The notes: a model not told the origin generated them from the sequence alone. DNA of 64,000 nt from Ignavibacteria bacterium (GCA_013298775.1 JAAFIV010000016.1:1-64000), one strand, 5' to 3'; numbered from the stretch's first letter, positions 25,722 through 35,072 are shown. A program made the numbers and translations.

Positions 25722-27218
25722 CTAACTACGCCAGAAAATACGCCGTTTCGTGAACCATTGCGTTATCACCACCACGACTCCCGTGAACAATATTCCACGA
25801 AGAAAACCGAGCCATGCACCGCTAAATGCCTCATTGTACCAGCCTTGCAAGCCCGTTATGCCCAAAAGCGGAAGAAGTAACATTCCGCCTGTTACGTAGG
25901 CAATCATTGGATTTTGACCGCATTCGATAATGCTCGTCAGAATCGCTTGGAAAGGTCTCCACAGCTTGATTTCTTCGGTGATGATGGTGAGGGAAATGAG
26001 TAAAAAGAAAGCTAAACCATTGGTCAAAAAGTAGTACGAAAGCGTTGATTTATCTTTTTTGATTCCTCCTTCAAACACTTCAAACGCTAACCCCAAAAGT
26101 AGCCAATACACACCCCAATTCCAAAGTTTCCTGTGTAATGTTTGAGTGATTGTACCCTTTTGCGGTCTAAAAAGCCACCAACCAAAGGTAATCAAACAAA
26201 GATTTACCACCAAATTTAGCCACAATTCACGAGTAAAAAGTCCGAGAAGATTTACAGGAAGAAAAGCAAAACAGAGGATTGCCTTTATGCTCGTTATCAT
26301 GCGGCTTTCAGGTACTTCTGATTGTTCTTGAAGGTGTACCGCTTTTGCTTTTTTCCATCCCATTTCTTGCATCATTTCTCCAGCAACCGTTCCCACCAAA
26401 ACAATACACAGATATTGTAAAAAATAGACCTTAAACAGCCACGTTGCTGGTGTTGCAAACCATACCAAATGTTGCCACGAGCCTATAAAATTGGGTTCAT
26501 TCAGCGACAAACGCAGTGCGAGAAAAAATGCGAGCAAACCAAGTCGGAGCATTGTATTGGTGCGCGTTACAAGCCAAAGAGCCGTCCCGACAACGGCAAC
26601 GTTGGACAACACCAGCAAAATAATATCACTGCGTTGTGGATTCCAACTTGTCCCAAAACTTGGATGTTGCGGGTACGTCAAGGACACCATCAATACCGCA
26701 GAAAGCAGAATACCACTTGCTTGTAGGATATTTTCCCACTGAGCAGACTTTACGAGTGTGCGTGGAAAACGCGTAAAGGTTACGAACAGCAAGCCGTAGC
26801 CCACAAGCCCGATAATATGCGGCATCCAGCGTATTTCTTGAGGAGAAATTTCTTGCGAAGAATAGGCAAATACTTTAATATGTTGTGTGAAGATGGCAAA
26901 GAACGCAAGTAATAATCCCCGTTTCAGAACAACTCGCCCAGAAACGATGTATTCACCCCATGTTTCAGGCAAATGACGATTGCCGAAAGAAAGCGGAATG
27001 GCAGCACCCATAGAAAAGAGAAAAAAAGGAAATACTAAATCTACCCATGTAATTCCCGCAAGCGTAGGGATGAAGCGGTGTGCAGGTGGCGGCACTTGCG
27101 CATGATACATCCACGCAGGAAGCGCACCAGCAAACGTGATGCTTCCAGAAAGAACCATTCCCAAAATAGCCAGCCCACGAAGTGCGTCAATACTCAGAGT
27201 GCGGTTTGTATTCGTCAT
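25722..27218 (-). CDS. Membrane acyltransferase related to heparan-alpha-glucosaminide N-acetyltransferase (DUF5009/HGSNAT-like)
   Basis: A 498-residue polytopic membrane protein with about 11 hydrophobic segments. It opens RTLSIDALRGLAILGMVLSG and continues with ITWVDLVFPFFLFSMGAAIPLSF, the hallmark of the HGSNAT/YeiB-like branch. In this family a His in the first external loop carries an acetyl group from cytoplasmic acetyl-CoA to an outside amino sugar; candidates are the histidines at residues 39 and 47. The gene leads the run into the FAD oxidoreductase and GH92. Acetylation of glucosamine units during glycan salvage would fit the epimerase and ROK kinase, but that is inference. Confidence 0.88.
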   Translation of the reverse strand: MTNTNRTLSIDALRGLAILGMVLSGSITFAGALPAWMYHAQVPPPAHRFIPTLAGITWVDLVFPFFLFSMGAAIPLSFGNRHLPETWGEYIVSGRVVLKRGLLLAFFAIFTQHIKVFAYSSQEISPQEIRWMPHIIGLVGYGLLFVTFTRFPRTLVKSAQWENILQASGILLSAVLMVSLTYPQHPSFGTSWNPQRSDIILLVLSNVAVVGTALWLVTRTNTMLRLGLLAFFLALRLSLNEPNFIGSWQHLVWFATPATWLFKVYFLQYLCIVLVGTVAGEMMQEMGWKKAKAVHLQEQSEVPESRMITSIKAILCFAFLPVNLLGLFTRELWLNLVVNLCLITFGWWLFRPQKGTITQTLHRKLWNWGVYWLLLGLAFEVFEGGIKKDKSTLSYYFLTNGLAFFLLISLTIITEEIKLWRPFQAILTSIIECGQNPMIAYVTGGMLLLPLLGITGLQGWYNEAFSGAWLGFLRGILFTGVVVVITQWFTKRRIFWRS

Positions 27219-27247
27219 AGTAATTGGGAAAAGTATTGTGGTATTTT

Positions 27248-27391
27248 GTACACGACAAAATTTCTAAATGACGTATAAATCAGGCTTGAGTGGCACAGAC
27301 ATTCCTGTCTGTGTTGGTCGCTTGAACCCTACGCCAGCACTCACAGACAAGAATGTCTGTGCCACCACTGAAGAAATTTTTTGTCGTGTAC
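27248..27391. repeat. 144-bp inverted repeat element (family B1), copy 1
   Basis: The outer arms gtacacgacaaaatttct and agaaattttttgtcgtgtac are inverted with a 2-base length difference. The inner arms gtggcacagacattcctgtc and gacaagaatgtctgtgccac are inverted around a 30-base centre. Related copies are at 28118, 33415 and 42233. It sits between the HGSNAT-like gene and the first PD-(D/E)XK gene. Confidence 0.85.
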
Positions 27392-27408
27392 AAAGATTGT
27401 AGTATTTG

Positions 27409-28062
27409 TTAGGCAAACTGCTCTGCAAGGCGCGTGATGACTGCTTTTGCTTCACGAAGCGCGGAAAAGATTTTCAAAACATCGTTTGCATGCGAAGCAG
27501 AATACTCGATACTTTCAGCGTAAGCAGTACCATCAAGAATAAGAAAAAACCAATTCCGACCAACAACATAACAGCCATACAACGGGTATTCTATGGCGTT
27601 CAGAGAGCGTGCGGCAATCATTTCCACCAAGAGTTGCGCTCGCGGGTCTGATTCGGCAGCCCGTTCTTTTTTGTACTCATGCAAAAAGAAAAAAGGTTGG
27701 ATTGGCTTTGCTTTTCCTGTGGCAACGACAAAATCTACTCGACCTGACAAAACAAGTTCTTGATGCTCGCAATCTCGCACTGTTGCTGTGATGGTGCGTT
27801 GTGTAAAGACGCGAAATTTCTCAGAATTATACCGAGCCAAACTCACCAATGGTGCAATAAATTTGAATTTTAATTCATCTTCATTCCATAAATCTACATT
27901 TTGAAGCAAATCTTCTCGTAAATGCTGAAGGAAAAACTGCTCCTCTGGCAACGGCTGATGCTCTGCGTCAAGCCATGACGTTAAATGAGCATTCTGCTTT
28001 TCGGCTCGTAATCCAAACGTCCGCTCTACTTCGTCAATGTCCCACTGTTCAAAGGTTTTCAT
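27409..28062 (-). CDS. PD-(D/E)XK nuclease-like protein, paralogue A
   Basis: A 217-residue cytoplasmic protein from ATG 28062. It has the layout of a PD-(D/E)XK nuclease core: an early acid in DLWNEDELKFKFIAP (about 57-71), D110 in LSGRVDFVVATGK, E129-x-K131 in FFFLHEYKKE, and Q143 shortly after. A beta-strand pair GCYVVGRNWFFLIL follows. Similar small proteins appear as multicopy families in some FCB and cyanobacterial genomes; no function is established that I know of. It is paralogous to 30080-30715 with the same order and spacing of motifs. The adenylate cyclase gene lies between the two. Confidence 0.7.
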   Translation of the reverse strand: MKTFEQWDIDEVERTFGLRAEKQNAHLTSWLDAEHQPLPEEQFFLQHLREDLLQNVDLWNEDELKFKFIAPLVSLARYNSEKFRVFTQRTITATVRDCEHQELVLSGRVDFVVATGKAKPIQPFFFLHEYKKERAAESDPRAQLLVEMIAARSLNAIEYPLYGCYVVGRNWFFLILDGTAYAESIEYSASHANDVLKIFSALREAKAVITRLAEQFA

Positions 28063-28567
28063 GGTGTTGGTGTGGAAAAATGTGTATTTTTCCTCAGTAC
28101 AGTACAAAAAGTCTTCCGTAGTGGCACAGACATTCTTATCTGTAATTGTTTACGCGGGTTTCAGGCGACAAACACAGACAAGAATGTCTCTGCCCACCGA
28201 AGCCTAATTGTATGCGTTCTACAAGAGTTTTGTATGGTACGTAGGTACTATTCAACATTTTTAATAACAAAAAATTTTCACGCATAATTTACAAATCTTT
28301 GTGCGACATACCACGAAGAAATGCGTTCACCAATGCCACAGCTTGGCTTATACAGAAATCTTCTTCAGAAATCTTCTTCAGAAATCGTTCACCGACCTTG
28401 AGAAAAACATTCTCTCAATACAAGTTTCTATCAGGTGTGCAGCATTTTTGTTCTTCAAGGGCAAAAACCCAAAAACACCCTCTGAGCTTTGATAGAATCT
28501 TGCGTTCAGTGCTTTTGAAAAGGATATATTTCCATGTATTCGCATACTTTCGCACCATTATCATCCC
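28063..28567. other. 505-bp intergenic stretch without a gene
   Basis: It contains a family B1 repeat (28118-28197) and a 13-base tandem repeat agaaatcttcttc (28354-28386, about 2.5 copies). The remainder is AT-rich. Short open frames (for example 28299-28571 on the plus strand) have no recognisable features. It must hold the promoter of the cyclase at 28568 and of the minus-strand gene ending at 27409, but I find no clear match. Confidence 0.6.
28118..28197. repeat. Family B1 inverted repeat, copy 2 (core only)
   Basis: gtagtggcacagacattctt at the left and gacaagaatgtctctgccca at the right are inverted, with a centre containing tacgcgggtttcaggcgaca. The outer arms seen in copies 1 and 3 are degraded here. 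It is closest in sequence to the copy at 42233-42316. Confidence 0.75.
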
Positions 28568-30079
28568 ATGAAGAACACCATGCCGAACACGATTGAACTT
28601 CCCAGTATTTATCGAACTTCTCAAAAACAACTTGAGGAAATACGCCGCTTTGGGTGGACAAAAAAAGTAAACATCGCACCAGTGCCAGAGAAATACCGCT
28701 TTGAATTTTTGAGTGCAATGCTCAAACAAAACTTCCAGCGCATGGTTACTGGCTCGAAATTTGCCGCAATAGTTATTGGTATTTTAATTTTTCTTTTCGA
28801 TGTACTGCACGTTCCGATGAAATTCACAGAACTCATGGAAGAGGCTGCAGCACTGCGTTTTGCTCTCTTTATTGCGCTTGCGCTTGGGTATCTCTCTGGA
28901 CGGCGTTTACGCTTAGATGACCCGAATAGCTCAATGGTACAATTTTTTGTTTGGGCAAATGTCTTCCGAACCGCATATATGCTCATTGCGTGCTGGCTTT
29001 TTTACATAATGGCTCTCAATCATGAGGAAATAGATGGTCCGTTTTCTGTCTTTGTATGCCTCGTTTCGGCGGGACTATACGCAAATACTGGCTATGCGAT
29101 TATTCTTGTCGTGTTCAATGCTCTCATTTACGGCGCAATTATTTTCACAACAAGCAGCAATTTCACCGAACAAATTTCCCTTATTTTTTGTGGTTATGCG
29201 GTCTTGGCGGCAACAGGATTTTCAGCCGTCACTCTTTTCCGCAGCTTTGCTCAAGAATTTGCCATGACCAAGCAAACAGAGGAAGAACGCCGTATTGCGG
29301 TCGAATTGAATGAAAATTTGCAAAGTGCGAATGAAGAAATACAACAGCAAATTAACCTGCTTTCGGAGCAAGCGCGGGAAATTGAAATCGCCAATACCAT
29401 GCTCCAAGAGCGAGGATTGGAGCTGTCGCTAGAGCGTGACAAAGCCGAACATTTACTTCATAACATCCTTCCTCGCAGCATTGCCCAACGCTTACAAGCA
29501 GGCGAAGAAACGATTGCTGGCTCGTTTGATAATGTAACCGTTCTTTTTGCGGATATTGTTGGATTTACGGAGCTTTCCGCCACGCGTCCGGCGCAGGAAA
29601 TTGTCAGCATTCTGAACCGCGTCTTTTCTGCGTTCGACATTTTTTCCGAACAATACAATTTGGAAAAAATAAAAACAATTGGTGATGCGTATATGATTGT
29701 CGGCGGTCTGCCAGAGCCACGCGCAGACCATTGCACGGCAGTTGTGCGCATGGCAATAGAAATGCAATCTACCATTGAGCTTTTGAGTAGAACATTGAAT
29801 ATTCCTCTTTCGGTACGTGTCGGCATACATACAGGCTCGGTGGTTGCTGGCGTGATTGGGAAAAAGAAATTTGCCTATGACCTTTGGGGCGACACAGTAA
29901 ATACCGCAAGCCGCATGGAATCTCACGGAGAAGCAGGAAAAATTCACATTTCTAATGATGTGTATCACGTATTATCGCAGGCATCACACAAGCAAGGAGA
30001 GTTTCTTTTCGAGAAGCGCGAGGAGATTGAGGTAAAAGGCAAAGGCACAATGCAAACGTGGTTTATTGCACAAGGGTAG
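28568..30079 (+). CDS. Membrane-bound class III adenylate cyclase
   Basis: A 503-residue protein predicted to make cAMP. Residues about 55-225 hold about six hydrophobic segments, residues 235-300 a coiled coil, and 320-500 the cyclase domain. Metal-binding aspartates are D329 (LFADIVGF) and D373 (TIGDAYM). The purine-selecting pair is K369 (EKIKTIG) and D438 (YDLWG), the adenine-type combination rather than the Glu/Cys of guanylate cyclases. N445 and R449 (NTASRM) complete the transition-state set, so the domain should be active as a homodimer. The membrane part resembles that of the cyclase at 33616-35064. It ends directly against the convergent gene at 30080 with no spacer. Confidence 0.92.
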   Translation: MKNTMPNTIELPSIYRTSQKQLEEIRRFGWTKKVNIAPVPEKYRFEFLSAMLKQNFQRMVTGSKFAAIVIGILIFLFDVLHVPMKFTELMEEAAALRFALFIALALGYLSGRRLRLDDPNSSMVQFFVWANVFRTAYMLIACWLFYIMALNHEEIDGPFSVFVCLVSAGLYANTGYAIILVVFNALIYGAIIFTTSSNFTEQISLIFCGYAVLAATGFSAVTLFRSFAQEFAMTKQTEEERRIAVELNENLQSANEEIQQQINLLSEQAREIEIANTMLQERGLELSLERDKAEHLLHNILPRSIAQRLQAGEETIAGSFDNVTVLFADIVGFTELSATRPAQEIVSILNRVFSAFDIFSEQYNLEKIKTIGDAYMIVGGLPEPRADHCTAVVRMAIEMQSTIELLSRTLNIPLSVRVGIHTGSVVAGVIGKKKFAYDLWGDTVNTASRMESHGEAGKIHISNDVYHVLSQASHKQGEFLFEKREEIEVKGKGTMQTWFIAQG

Positions 30080-30715
30080 TTATGAAGCGGCATCCAGCCA
30101 TTCTTCGATGTATTTTTTAATTTGCTTCAAGAGAATGAGAATGCGAAAAATGTCCTCATCTGTTGCGTCAAAAGACTTACTCAAAGTGTAGGTATTATCT
30201 TCCAAAATGATAAATGTCCACTGGCGACCAAGTACGTATCCGCCGTACATCGTTGTACGATTTTCATTACGCACACGAGCTGCAATCATTGCCGAAAGCA
30301 CCTGAGCCAGAGGGTCTCTACTAGGACGGCGATGGGGCTTATACTCTTGAAGGAAAAAGAATGGAACTTGAGGCTCTGCCTTGCCTGTCGCCACAACGTA
30401 ATCAACAATACCGCTTAAAACATCACCCTTTATCGTAGCTTTGATAGTCCGCTCAAGAAAACCTTTAAATCGCTGTTCATCAAAAGGAACCAGAGCGAGG
30501 AGGAATGCAATAAACTTCATTTTCAAATCTTCTTCATTCCAAAACTCAATATTTTCAAGAGCTGTTTGCCGGAGCCTTTCCAAGGTGTTGCGCTCTATCT
30601 CCGTTAGCTCTACCGTAGAACTGAGCCATGCTTCAAGCGTGGCGTTTTTGTATGTTTGATGAATACCGAAAAACTTCTCAACTTCATCAATCGTCCAACG
30701 TTCAAAAGATTTCAT
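30080..30715 (-). CDS. PD-(D/E)XK nuclease-like protein, paralogue B
   Basis: A 211-residue protein with the same plan as 27409-28062. It shares a start like MKSFERWTIDEVEKFFG and the acid-rich IEFWNEEDLKMKFIA. Catalytic candidates are D105 in LSGIVDYVVATGK, E124-x-K126 in FFFLQEYKPH, and Q138. The strand pair YVLGRQWTFIIL follows. The catalytic set is intact in both copies. Its stop codon begins one base after the cyclase stop on the other strand. Function unknown. Confidence 0.7.
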   Translation of the reverse strand: MKSFERWTIDEVEKFFGIHQTYKNATLEAWLSSTVELTEIERNTLERLRQTALENIEFWNEEDLKMKFIAFLLALVPFDEQRFKGFLERTIKATIKGDVLSGIVDYVVATGKAEPQVPFFFLQEYKPHRRPSRDPLAQVLSAMIAARVRNENRTTMYGGYVLGRQWTFIILEDNTYTLSKSFDATDEDIFRILILLKQIKKYIEEWLDAAS

Positions 30716-30760
30716 CGTTTGGATAAAAATGGTAATGATGTTTGTATGTTATTTTCAAAA

Positions 30761-30930
30761 TTGAAGTTTAGATAAACTCTTGCGCCCCCTCATCCCAACC
30801 CTTCTCCCAGAGGGAGAAGGGCAAGATTCTATGTGGGTTATGAAGCCCTCTCCCTCTGGGAGAGGGTTGGGTGAGGGCTTCGTGCAAGGTGAGGTTTTAT
30901 ACGGCTCACAAAATTTTATCTAAACTTCAA
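30761..30930. repeat. 170-bp MITE-like element with 16-bp perfect terminal inverted repeats (family C)
   Basis: The ends are ttgaagtttagataaa (30761-30776) and its exact reverse complement tttatctaaacttcaa (30915-30930). Inside, ccctctccctctgggaga and its inverted partner tctcccagagggagaagg make a second palindrome. It fills most of the 297-base gap between the PD-(D/E)XK gene and recQ, which has no gene. The inner core recurs at 56711-56876 with different outer arms. Confidence 0.82.
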
Positions 30931-31012
30931 CAAAAGAAACTACAAAATATTTCCTTGAAGCCCAAGTATTCATGGGGCAATGAGCAATTTGCTGGCTGGA
31001 TTTAACCTGTAT

Positions 31013-33274
31013 TTATCGAGGGTACGCTGCAATAACCGCACGAATTTCACCATATTCAAAACCTTCGCCCAAAGCCTCTTTCACCAGCTTCAAACCTTGA
31101 CCTTCGCGCCATTCCTGCTCGCGCAGAGCATCAATAATGGCTTCTTCTTTTTCTTCTGTAACAATATCATTCAGGGGAATTTTCCCAGCAGCAACACAAC
31201 TTGCTAAATGTTCAAAAATAGTAGAACGAGCTAAATCCCGCATGGAAGCTATTGTTTCAGGTGTATTGCCATCTTTCAATAAACGGAGTGTCTCAAAAGC
31301 TGTCGCATTCAGTCCTTTTGAAACATCAGTATTGACGCGCTGTACAGACGATGAAGTTGAGGAGGCGGACGACGCGCTTTCTCTACTCCGTTCACGCTTT
31401 TGTGGTAATGAATTCATCTGCGACGGGAGTTGATGTTCGACGGTAAAATCCTGTATTTCTCTTGCAAATTTCTCGCCGTAGCGTTCTGTTTTTACCTCGC
31501 CAAATCCTGCAATATATCGTATTTCCTGAACGGAGACGGGTAAATAGGTTGCGAGCTGCATCAAGGTAGCATCCGAAAGCACCATAAATGGCGGCACTCC
31601 TTCGGATTCAGCAATGCTGCGGCGCACGACACGCAAGCGTTCAAAAAGCTGCTCATTGTGTGGAATAGCACTTGTGGTGTCTCGTGCGGCAAACTTTGGC
31701 GTTGCGGCAATTTCACGCTCGCGCCGTGAACTACGCTTGCGCTCTTCGGCTTTGGGAAGCATTACTTTTTCACCATCGTACAGAACGGCTTTACTTTTTT
31801 CATTGAGTTTCAAAATAGGATATTCGCCGTTATCACGCTCGCACCAGCCTTCGTTGCAGAGTTCGTTTGCAATACGCCGCCACTCTGCCGCGCTTGTATC
31901 TGCGCCTACTCCAAAGGTTTTCAGATTCAGATGCTCCAAGCGTACTTTGGCGGTATTTCCCCGCAAAACTTCAATCACATACCCCGCTCCAAAGCGTTCT
32001 CCAGTGCGAATCATTGCCGAGAAAAACTTTTGCGCATGGAGCGTAGCGTCGAAAAACTCTTGTTCTTGTGCGGGTTTCAAGCAGACATCGCAAGAGCCGC
32101 ATGATTGCTCGTCTGGGGAGAAATTTTCTCCGAAATATTTCAAAAGATATTTTCGCCGACATTGCCTTGATTCCGCATATTTCCTCATTTCCTGAAGTTT
32201 TTGTATGAGGATTCGCGTTTGCTCAGGATTATCCTCAATCACCAACATTTTTTGCAATTTCATAACATCGGCGTTGGAATATAGCAAAATCGCGTCACTC
32301 ATCAGCCCATCGCGCCCTGCCCGCCCCGTTTCTTGGTAATAACTTTCAATATTTTTCGGCAAATCATGGTGAATCACATAGCGAACATTGGATTTGTCAA
32401 TGCCCATTCCAAAAGCAATTGTTGCACACACTATCTGCACTTCATCGCGGAGAAACAAGTCCTGATGCCGCGTCCGCACGGCACGCTCTAAACCTGCGTG
32501 GTACGGCAGTGCAGAGAAACCATCAGCTTTTAAGCGGTCTGCAAGCGATTCCGCGCTCGCTCTGGATAAGGTGTAAATAATGCCACTTTCTCCTTTTCGC
32601 TGCCGAACATGAGCTACAATTTTCTCGTACGTATCGTGCTTTGGCTCAACGAAATAGCGGATATTTGCTCGGTTGAAGGAGGAAACAAAGATATTTTTTT
32701 GAGGAATAGCAAGCTGCGCTACAATGTCGCGACGCGTCTGTTCATCGGCAGTTGCGGTGAGTGCAATAAGCGGAACATTGGGAAAACGCTCTTTCAAGCG
32801 AGATAATTCGCGGTATTCAGGGCGAAAATCGTGTCCCCATTGCGAAATACAATGCGCTTCATCAATTGCAAAAAGGACGGGATTCAATGTGGCAAGAAAG
32901 TTCAGAAACCGCTCTGTTACAAGGCGTTCAGGTGCGACATACAGTATGCGAATTTCCCCTTGACGCAAACGATTCGCCAACATTCGCTGGTCGCCTTCGT
33001 CGAGCGTTGAATTCAAATATGCCGCTTCTACACCATTCAAGCGCAGCGCATCAACTTGGTCTTTCATAAGTGCAATGAGCGGCGAAACAACGAGCGTTAA
33101 TCCATCCAAACACAAGGCAGGAACTTGATAGCACAAGGATTTCCCACCGCCCGTCGGCATCAGCACAAAAGAATCTTCCCCACGCAAAACGGTGGAAATT
33201 GCGCGTTCTTGTTCTAAGCGAAAATCTTCATACCCAAAGACAGAGCGCAAGATTTGATGAGGTTTGTGAAGCAT
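31013..33274 (-). CDS. recQ: ATP-dependent DNA helicase RecQ
   Basis: A 3'-5' DNA helicase for recombination and replication-fork repair. The 753 residues contain Walker A MPTGGGKSLCYQ (K45), Walker B DEAH (138-141) with the RecQ aromatic-rich loop HCISQWGHDFRPEY, and helicase motif VI near YYQETGRAGRDG. The zinc cysteines lie in CRRKYLLKYFGE and SCGSCDVC. A winged-helix RQC region precedes an HRDC domain (about 550-620, VQEIRYIAGFGEVKTERYG). After a Ser-rich linker, a C-terminal helix-turn-helix extension (about 665-745, GNTPETIASMRDLARSTIFEH) of the kind seen in longer Bacteroidota RecQ proteins completes the length. All motifs are intact. Confidence 0.96.
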   Translation of the reverse strand: MLHKPHQILRSVFGYEDFRLEQERAISTVLRGEDSFVLMPTGGGKSLCYQVPALCLDGLTLVVSPLIALMKDQVDALRLNGVEAAYLNSTLDEGDQRMLANRLRQGEIRILYVAPERLVTERFLNFLATLNPVLFAIDEAHCISQWGHDFRPEYRELSRLKERFPNVPLIALTATADEQTRRDIVAQLAIPQKNIFVSSFNRANIRYFVEPKHDTYEKIVAHVRQRKGESGIIYTLSRASAESLADRLKADGFSALPYHAGLERAVRTRHQDLFLRDEVQIVCATIAFGMGIDKSNVRYVIHHDLPKNIESYYQETGRAGRDGLMSDAILLYSNADVMKLQKMLVIEDNPEQTRILIQKLQEMRKYAESRQCRRKYLLKYFGENFSPDEQSCGSCDVCLKPAQEQEFFDATLHAQKFFSAMIRTGERFGAGYVIEVLRGNTAKVRLEHLNLKTFGVGADTSAAEWRRIANELCNEGWCERDNGEYPILKLNEKSKAVLYDGEKVMLPKAEERKRSSRREREIAATPKFAARDTTSAIPHNEQLFERLRVVRRSIAESEGVPPFMVLSDATLMQLATYLPVSVQEIRYIAGFGEVKTERYGEKFAREIQDFTVEHQLPSQMNSLPQKRERSRESASSASSTSSSVQRVNTDVSKGLNATAFETLRLLKDGNTPETIASMRDLARSTIFEHLASCVAAGKIPLNDIVTEEKEEAIIDALREQEWREGQGLKLVKEALGEGFEYGEIRAVIAAYPR

Positions 33275-33414
33275 ATTTTCTCAATAGATTGAATGGAGTG
33301 ATGGACTTCAAAAGTACCATTTCACCGCATTTTTTCCTACAAAAAGCCATGCGCAGCCTGTGGCAATCTCCAATTTGGCAATCTCCAAACAATCACGTAG
33401 ATTCGTTTCGCTTT

Positions 33415-33558
33415 GTTCACGACAAAATCTTAAAGAAGCACGCAAACTCAGGTTTCAGTGGCACAGACATTCTTGTCTGTGTTTATCGCCGAAGACTATC
33501 ACCAACACTCACAGACCAGAATGTCTGTGCCACTACTGTAAAAAATTTTGTCATGTAC
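33415..33558. repeat. 144-bp inverted repeat element (family B1), copy 3
   Basis: The outer arms gttcacgacaaaat and attttgtcatgtac and the inner arms gtggcacagacattcttgtc / gaccagaatgtctgtgccac are inverted. Its length is the same as the copy at 27248. It lies in the 341-base gap 33275-33615 upstream of a cyclase gene and recQ; no gene is visible in that gap. Confidence 0.85.
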
Positions 33559-33615
33559 TAGAGTTCGCTTGGTTGATTTCATATCAATTCCTTTTTCACT
33601 CACCTTCAATACCGC

Positions 33616-35064
33616 ATGATTGCTCGCATTCAAAAATTTATTCGCTCGGATATAGAAATTGTGCCACCAGAACTACGAGCAGAATTTCGCAAGGAAATGA
33701 GCCACATCAATATACGGCGTATGAGCCTTATTGCTGGAGTGCTAGCATTTGCAAACATCATTTTCTTGATTACTATTGACGTGCTAAATCTTTTGCATCT
33801 TCCCGTTAAAGCCCGCATCATAGCCTTTGTGCTGCATGCCAGCATGCTGGGTGTGGCACTGGGAATTCTTTGGTTGTCCACTCGTTTCAGGGGCTTGAAT
33901 GTGGACGAAATGGAGCCGTTTCATTACCAATTAGGTTTGCTCTTACCAACGGGATTGCTGGTATTTCCGACAATCCTGCTCTACCAAATCGCGCTCAACA
34001 ACAGCAATCCCACAGGACCGTATTGCGCCGTTATCATACTTTGGGGTGCTGGTTTAATGGCGGAATTTCGCTTTGCCGTGCGGGTTATTCTTGCCAATAA
34101 TGCAATTTTTTATGCAAGCATGGTGTATTTGGGTTCTCAAATGCCCATCAATTATGGCATTGAAAGTTTTTTATCCACCGAACTGACAACGATAGGCGTT
34201 CTCTTGGGAATGAGCCTCAGTTTTCGGAAAAATGCAGAATCATTTGTCCAACGAAAGCACTTGGAATTAGAGAGAAACAGGATTGCGGATTTGAACGATG
34301 AGATAGCCGCCGCCTACGAAGAAGCAGAAGCCCTGAATAACACACTCACGAACACTCTTCGCACTCTTGAACACGAGCAAGAAACCTCCGAACGTCTGCT
34401 TTTGAATGTTTTACCGCAAAGCATTGCAGAGCGCATGAAATCAGGCGAAACAACGATTGCAGAGCATTTTACAAGCGTAACGGTTCTTTTTGCGGACATT
34501 GTAGGCTTTACCAAACTTTCCTCAAGCATGTCGCCAGCAGAACTCGTGGAGCTGCTCGACCGCTTATTTACTGCGTTTGATGCACTTGCCAATAAACATG
34601 GCATTGAAAAAATCAAAACCATTGGCGATGCGTATATGGCGGTGTGTGGTGTTCCAGAAGCCTCCGCGCAACACGTAGAGCGGGTTCTCTCCTTTGCACA
34701 TGATATTCAACACGTCATGGCGCAGTTTCGCGAACAGGAAGATTTTGATATTCAAGTGCGCATCGGTGTTCATACAGGCGAGGTAGTTGCTGGAATTATT
34801 GGTAAGAAGAAGTTTTCCTACGACCTTTGGGGTGATACGGTAAACATTGCAAGCCGCATGGAATCTCACGGTGAAGCAGGAAAGATTCATATTTCCCCAG
34901 AAGTGTATGACGCATTGCGGAATCATCAGTCATTCGGTAATGGTCGTGTATCGGGCGATATTTCACATCTCTCAATCACCAGTGGCTTTATTTTTGAGGA
35001 ACGAGGAGAGATTGAGATAAAGGGCAAAGGCAAGATGCCAACATGGTTTGTAACGCTTTCGTAA
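33616..35064 (+). CDS. Membrane-bound class III adenylate cyclase
   Basis: A 482-residue protein with about six hydrophobic segments (about 35-200), a coiled coil (210-265) and a C-terminal cyclase domain (285-480). Metal ligands are D294 (LFADIVGF) and D338 (TIGDAYM), the adenine-selecting pair is K334 and D403 (YDLWG), and N410 and R414 (NIASRM) are present, so an active adenylate cyclase is expected. The N-terminal block VPPELRAEFRKEM resembles LPEELRSRA in the kinase at 58907-60328 and VPEKYRFEFLSAM in the cyclase at 28568, hinting at a shared sensor module. Its 3' end lies 8 bases from the convergent kinase gene, with no terminator between. Confidence 0.92.
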   Translation: MIARIQKFIRSDIEIVPPELRAEFRKEMSHINIRRMSLIAGVLAFANIIFLITIDVLNLLHLPVKARIIAFVLHASMLGVALGILWLSTRFRGLNVDEMEPFHYQLGLLLPTGLLVFPTILLYQIALNNSNPTGPYCAVIILWGAGLMAEFRFAVRVILANNAIFYASMVYLGSQMPINYGIESFLSTELTTIGVLLGMSLSFRKNAESFVQRKHLELERNRIADLNDEIAAAYEEAEALNNTLTNTLRTLEHEQETSERLLLNVLPQSIAERMKSGETTIAEHFTSVTVLFADIVGFTKLSSSMSPAELVELLDRLFTAFDALANKHGIEKIKTIGDAYMAVCGVPEASAQHVERVLSFAHDIQHVMAQFREQEDFDIQVRIGVHTGEVVAGIIGKKKFSYDLWGDTVNIASRMESHGEAGKIHISPEVYDALRNHQSFGNGRVSGDISHLSITSGFIFEERGEIEIKGKGKMPTWFVTLS

Positions 35065-35072
35065 TTCAACAT

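Noticed and set aside
28299-28571. Small gene of 90 residues in the 505-base gap
   Set aside because: Overlaps the cyclase start, contains a 13-base tandem repeat, and has no recognisable motif; overlapping frames on both strands are equally open.
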